Positions 15,199 to 15,247 of a stretch of 15,247 nt of DNA are shown piece by piece (the stretch's first letter is position 1; every line of letters begins with the position of its first letter). Under the pieces are notes generated by a model. The model made no database searches and had not been told where the DNA came from. It saw only the letters and a list, made by a program, of their open reading frames with translations. This stretch comes from Clostridia bacterium DTU080. Its GTDB lineage: Bacteria > Bacillota > Limnochordia > DTU080. The stretch covers positions 1-15,247 of the forward strand of contig LFTP01000087.1 of NCBI GenBank assembly GCA_001513395.1, read 5' to 3'. A program made the position numbers and the translations under genes.

Positions 15199-15247
15199 TC
15201 AACCTCCCTGGTTGTCTTGAGCCATTGCTCTTCGAAGTGCTGCGGGC

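Noticed and set aside
1..15247. CRISPR array, prophage, tRNA or rRNA
   Set aside because: No regularly spaced direct repeats, no phage structural genes and no tRNA-like cloverleaf or rRNA sequence were seen on either strand.

Overview
The window reads as a chromosomal segment of a low-to-mid GC Bacillota-type bacterium. Strong AGGAGG-like ribosome sites, frequent GTG starts, and a DUF4912 gene next to a DUF1957-type (GH57) glycogen branching enzyme all point that way. An anaerobic or thermophilic clostridial/Limnochordia-like lineage is my inference; nothing here fixes the taxon.

Layout. (1) 1-473 (+): 3' end of an amidohydrolase-2 family gene. (2) 502-3858 (-): a two-gene glycogen/alpha-glucan operon, DUF4912 protein followed by a 938-residue fusion of a GH57 branching enzyme and a GT4 glucosyltransferase. 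(3) 4065-5042 (+): a XerC/D-like tyrosine recombinase lacking both catalytic histidines, followed by a hairpin that overlaps the stop codon of an opposing TnpB (IS200/IS605) relic at 5081-5230. (4) About 600 bases (5234-5855) with nothing I recognise. (5) 5856-7499 (+): CoA-disulfide reductase with a C-terminal rhodanese domain. (6) 7689-14351 (-): a sugar-scavenging block read right to left: a 57-codon ORF whose stop overlaps the start of an extracellular sugar-binding protein gene, that binding-protein gene itself (broken by about five frameshifts), a possible relic of a carbohydrate-binding domain, an intact GH20 enzyme and an intact secreted GH123-like (DUF4091) enzyme. (7) 14482-15198 (-): a decayed YIP1-like membrane-protein gene.

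How the genes fit together. The GH57-GT4 fusion would extend and branch storage alpha-glucan in one polypeptide. GH20 and GH123 both act on N-acetylhexosamines by substrate-assisted catalysis, so the two intact hydrolases suggest use of GlcNAc/GalNAc-containing glycans. The frame-broken transporter component beside them suggests that part of the uptake system has been lost or replaced. The frame breaks lie in 12.5-15.2 kb, while more than 8 kb of neighbouring long genes is intact, so local gene decay is more likely than generally poor sequence.

I saw no CRISPR array, tRNA, rRNA or complete mobile element. The most unusual items are the GH57-GT4 fusion, the histidine-less recombinase, the hairpin on the TnpB stop, the short SD-led leader ORF overlapping the GH20 start, and the interlocking inverted repeats in the GH123 leader.
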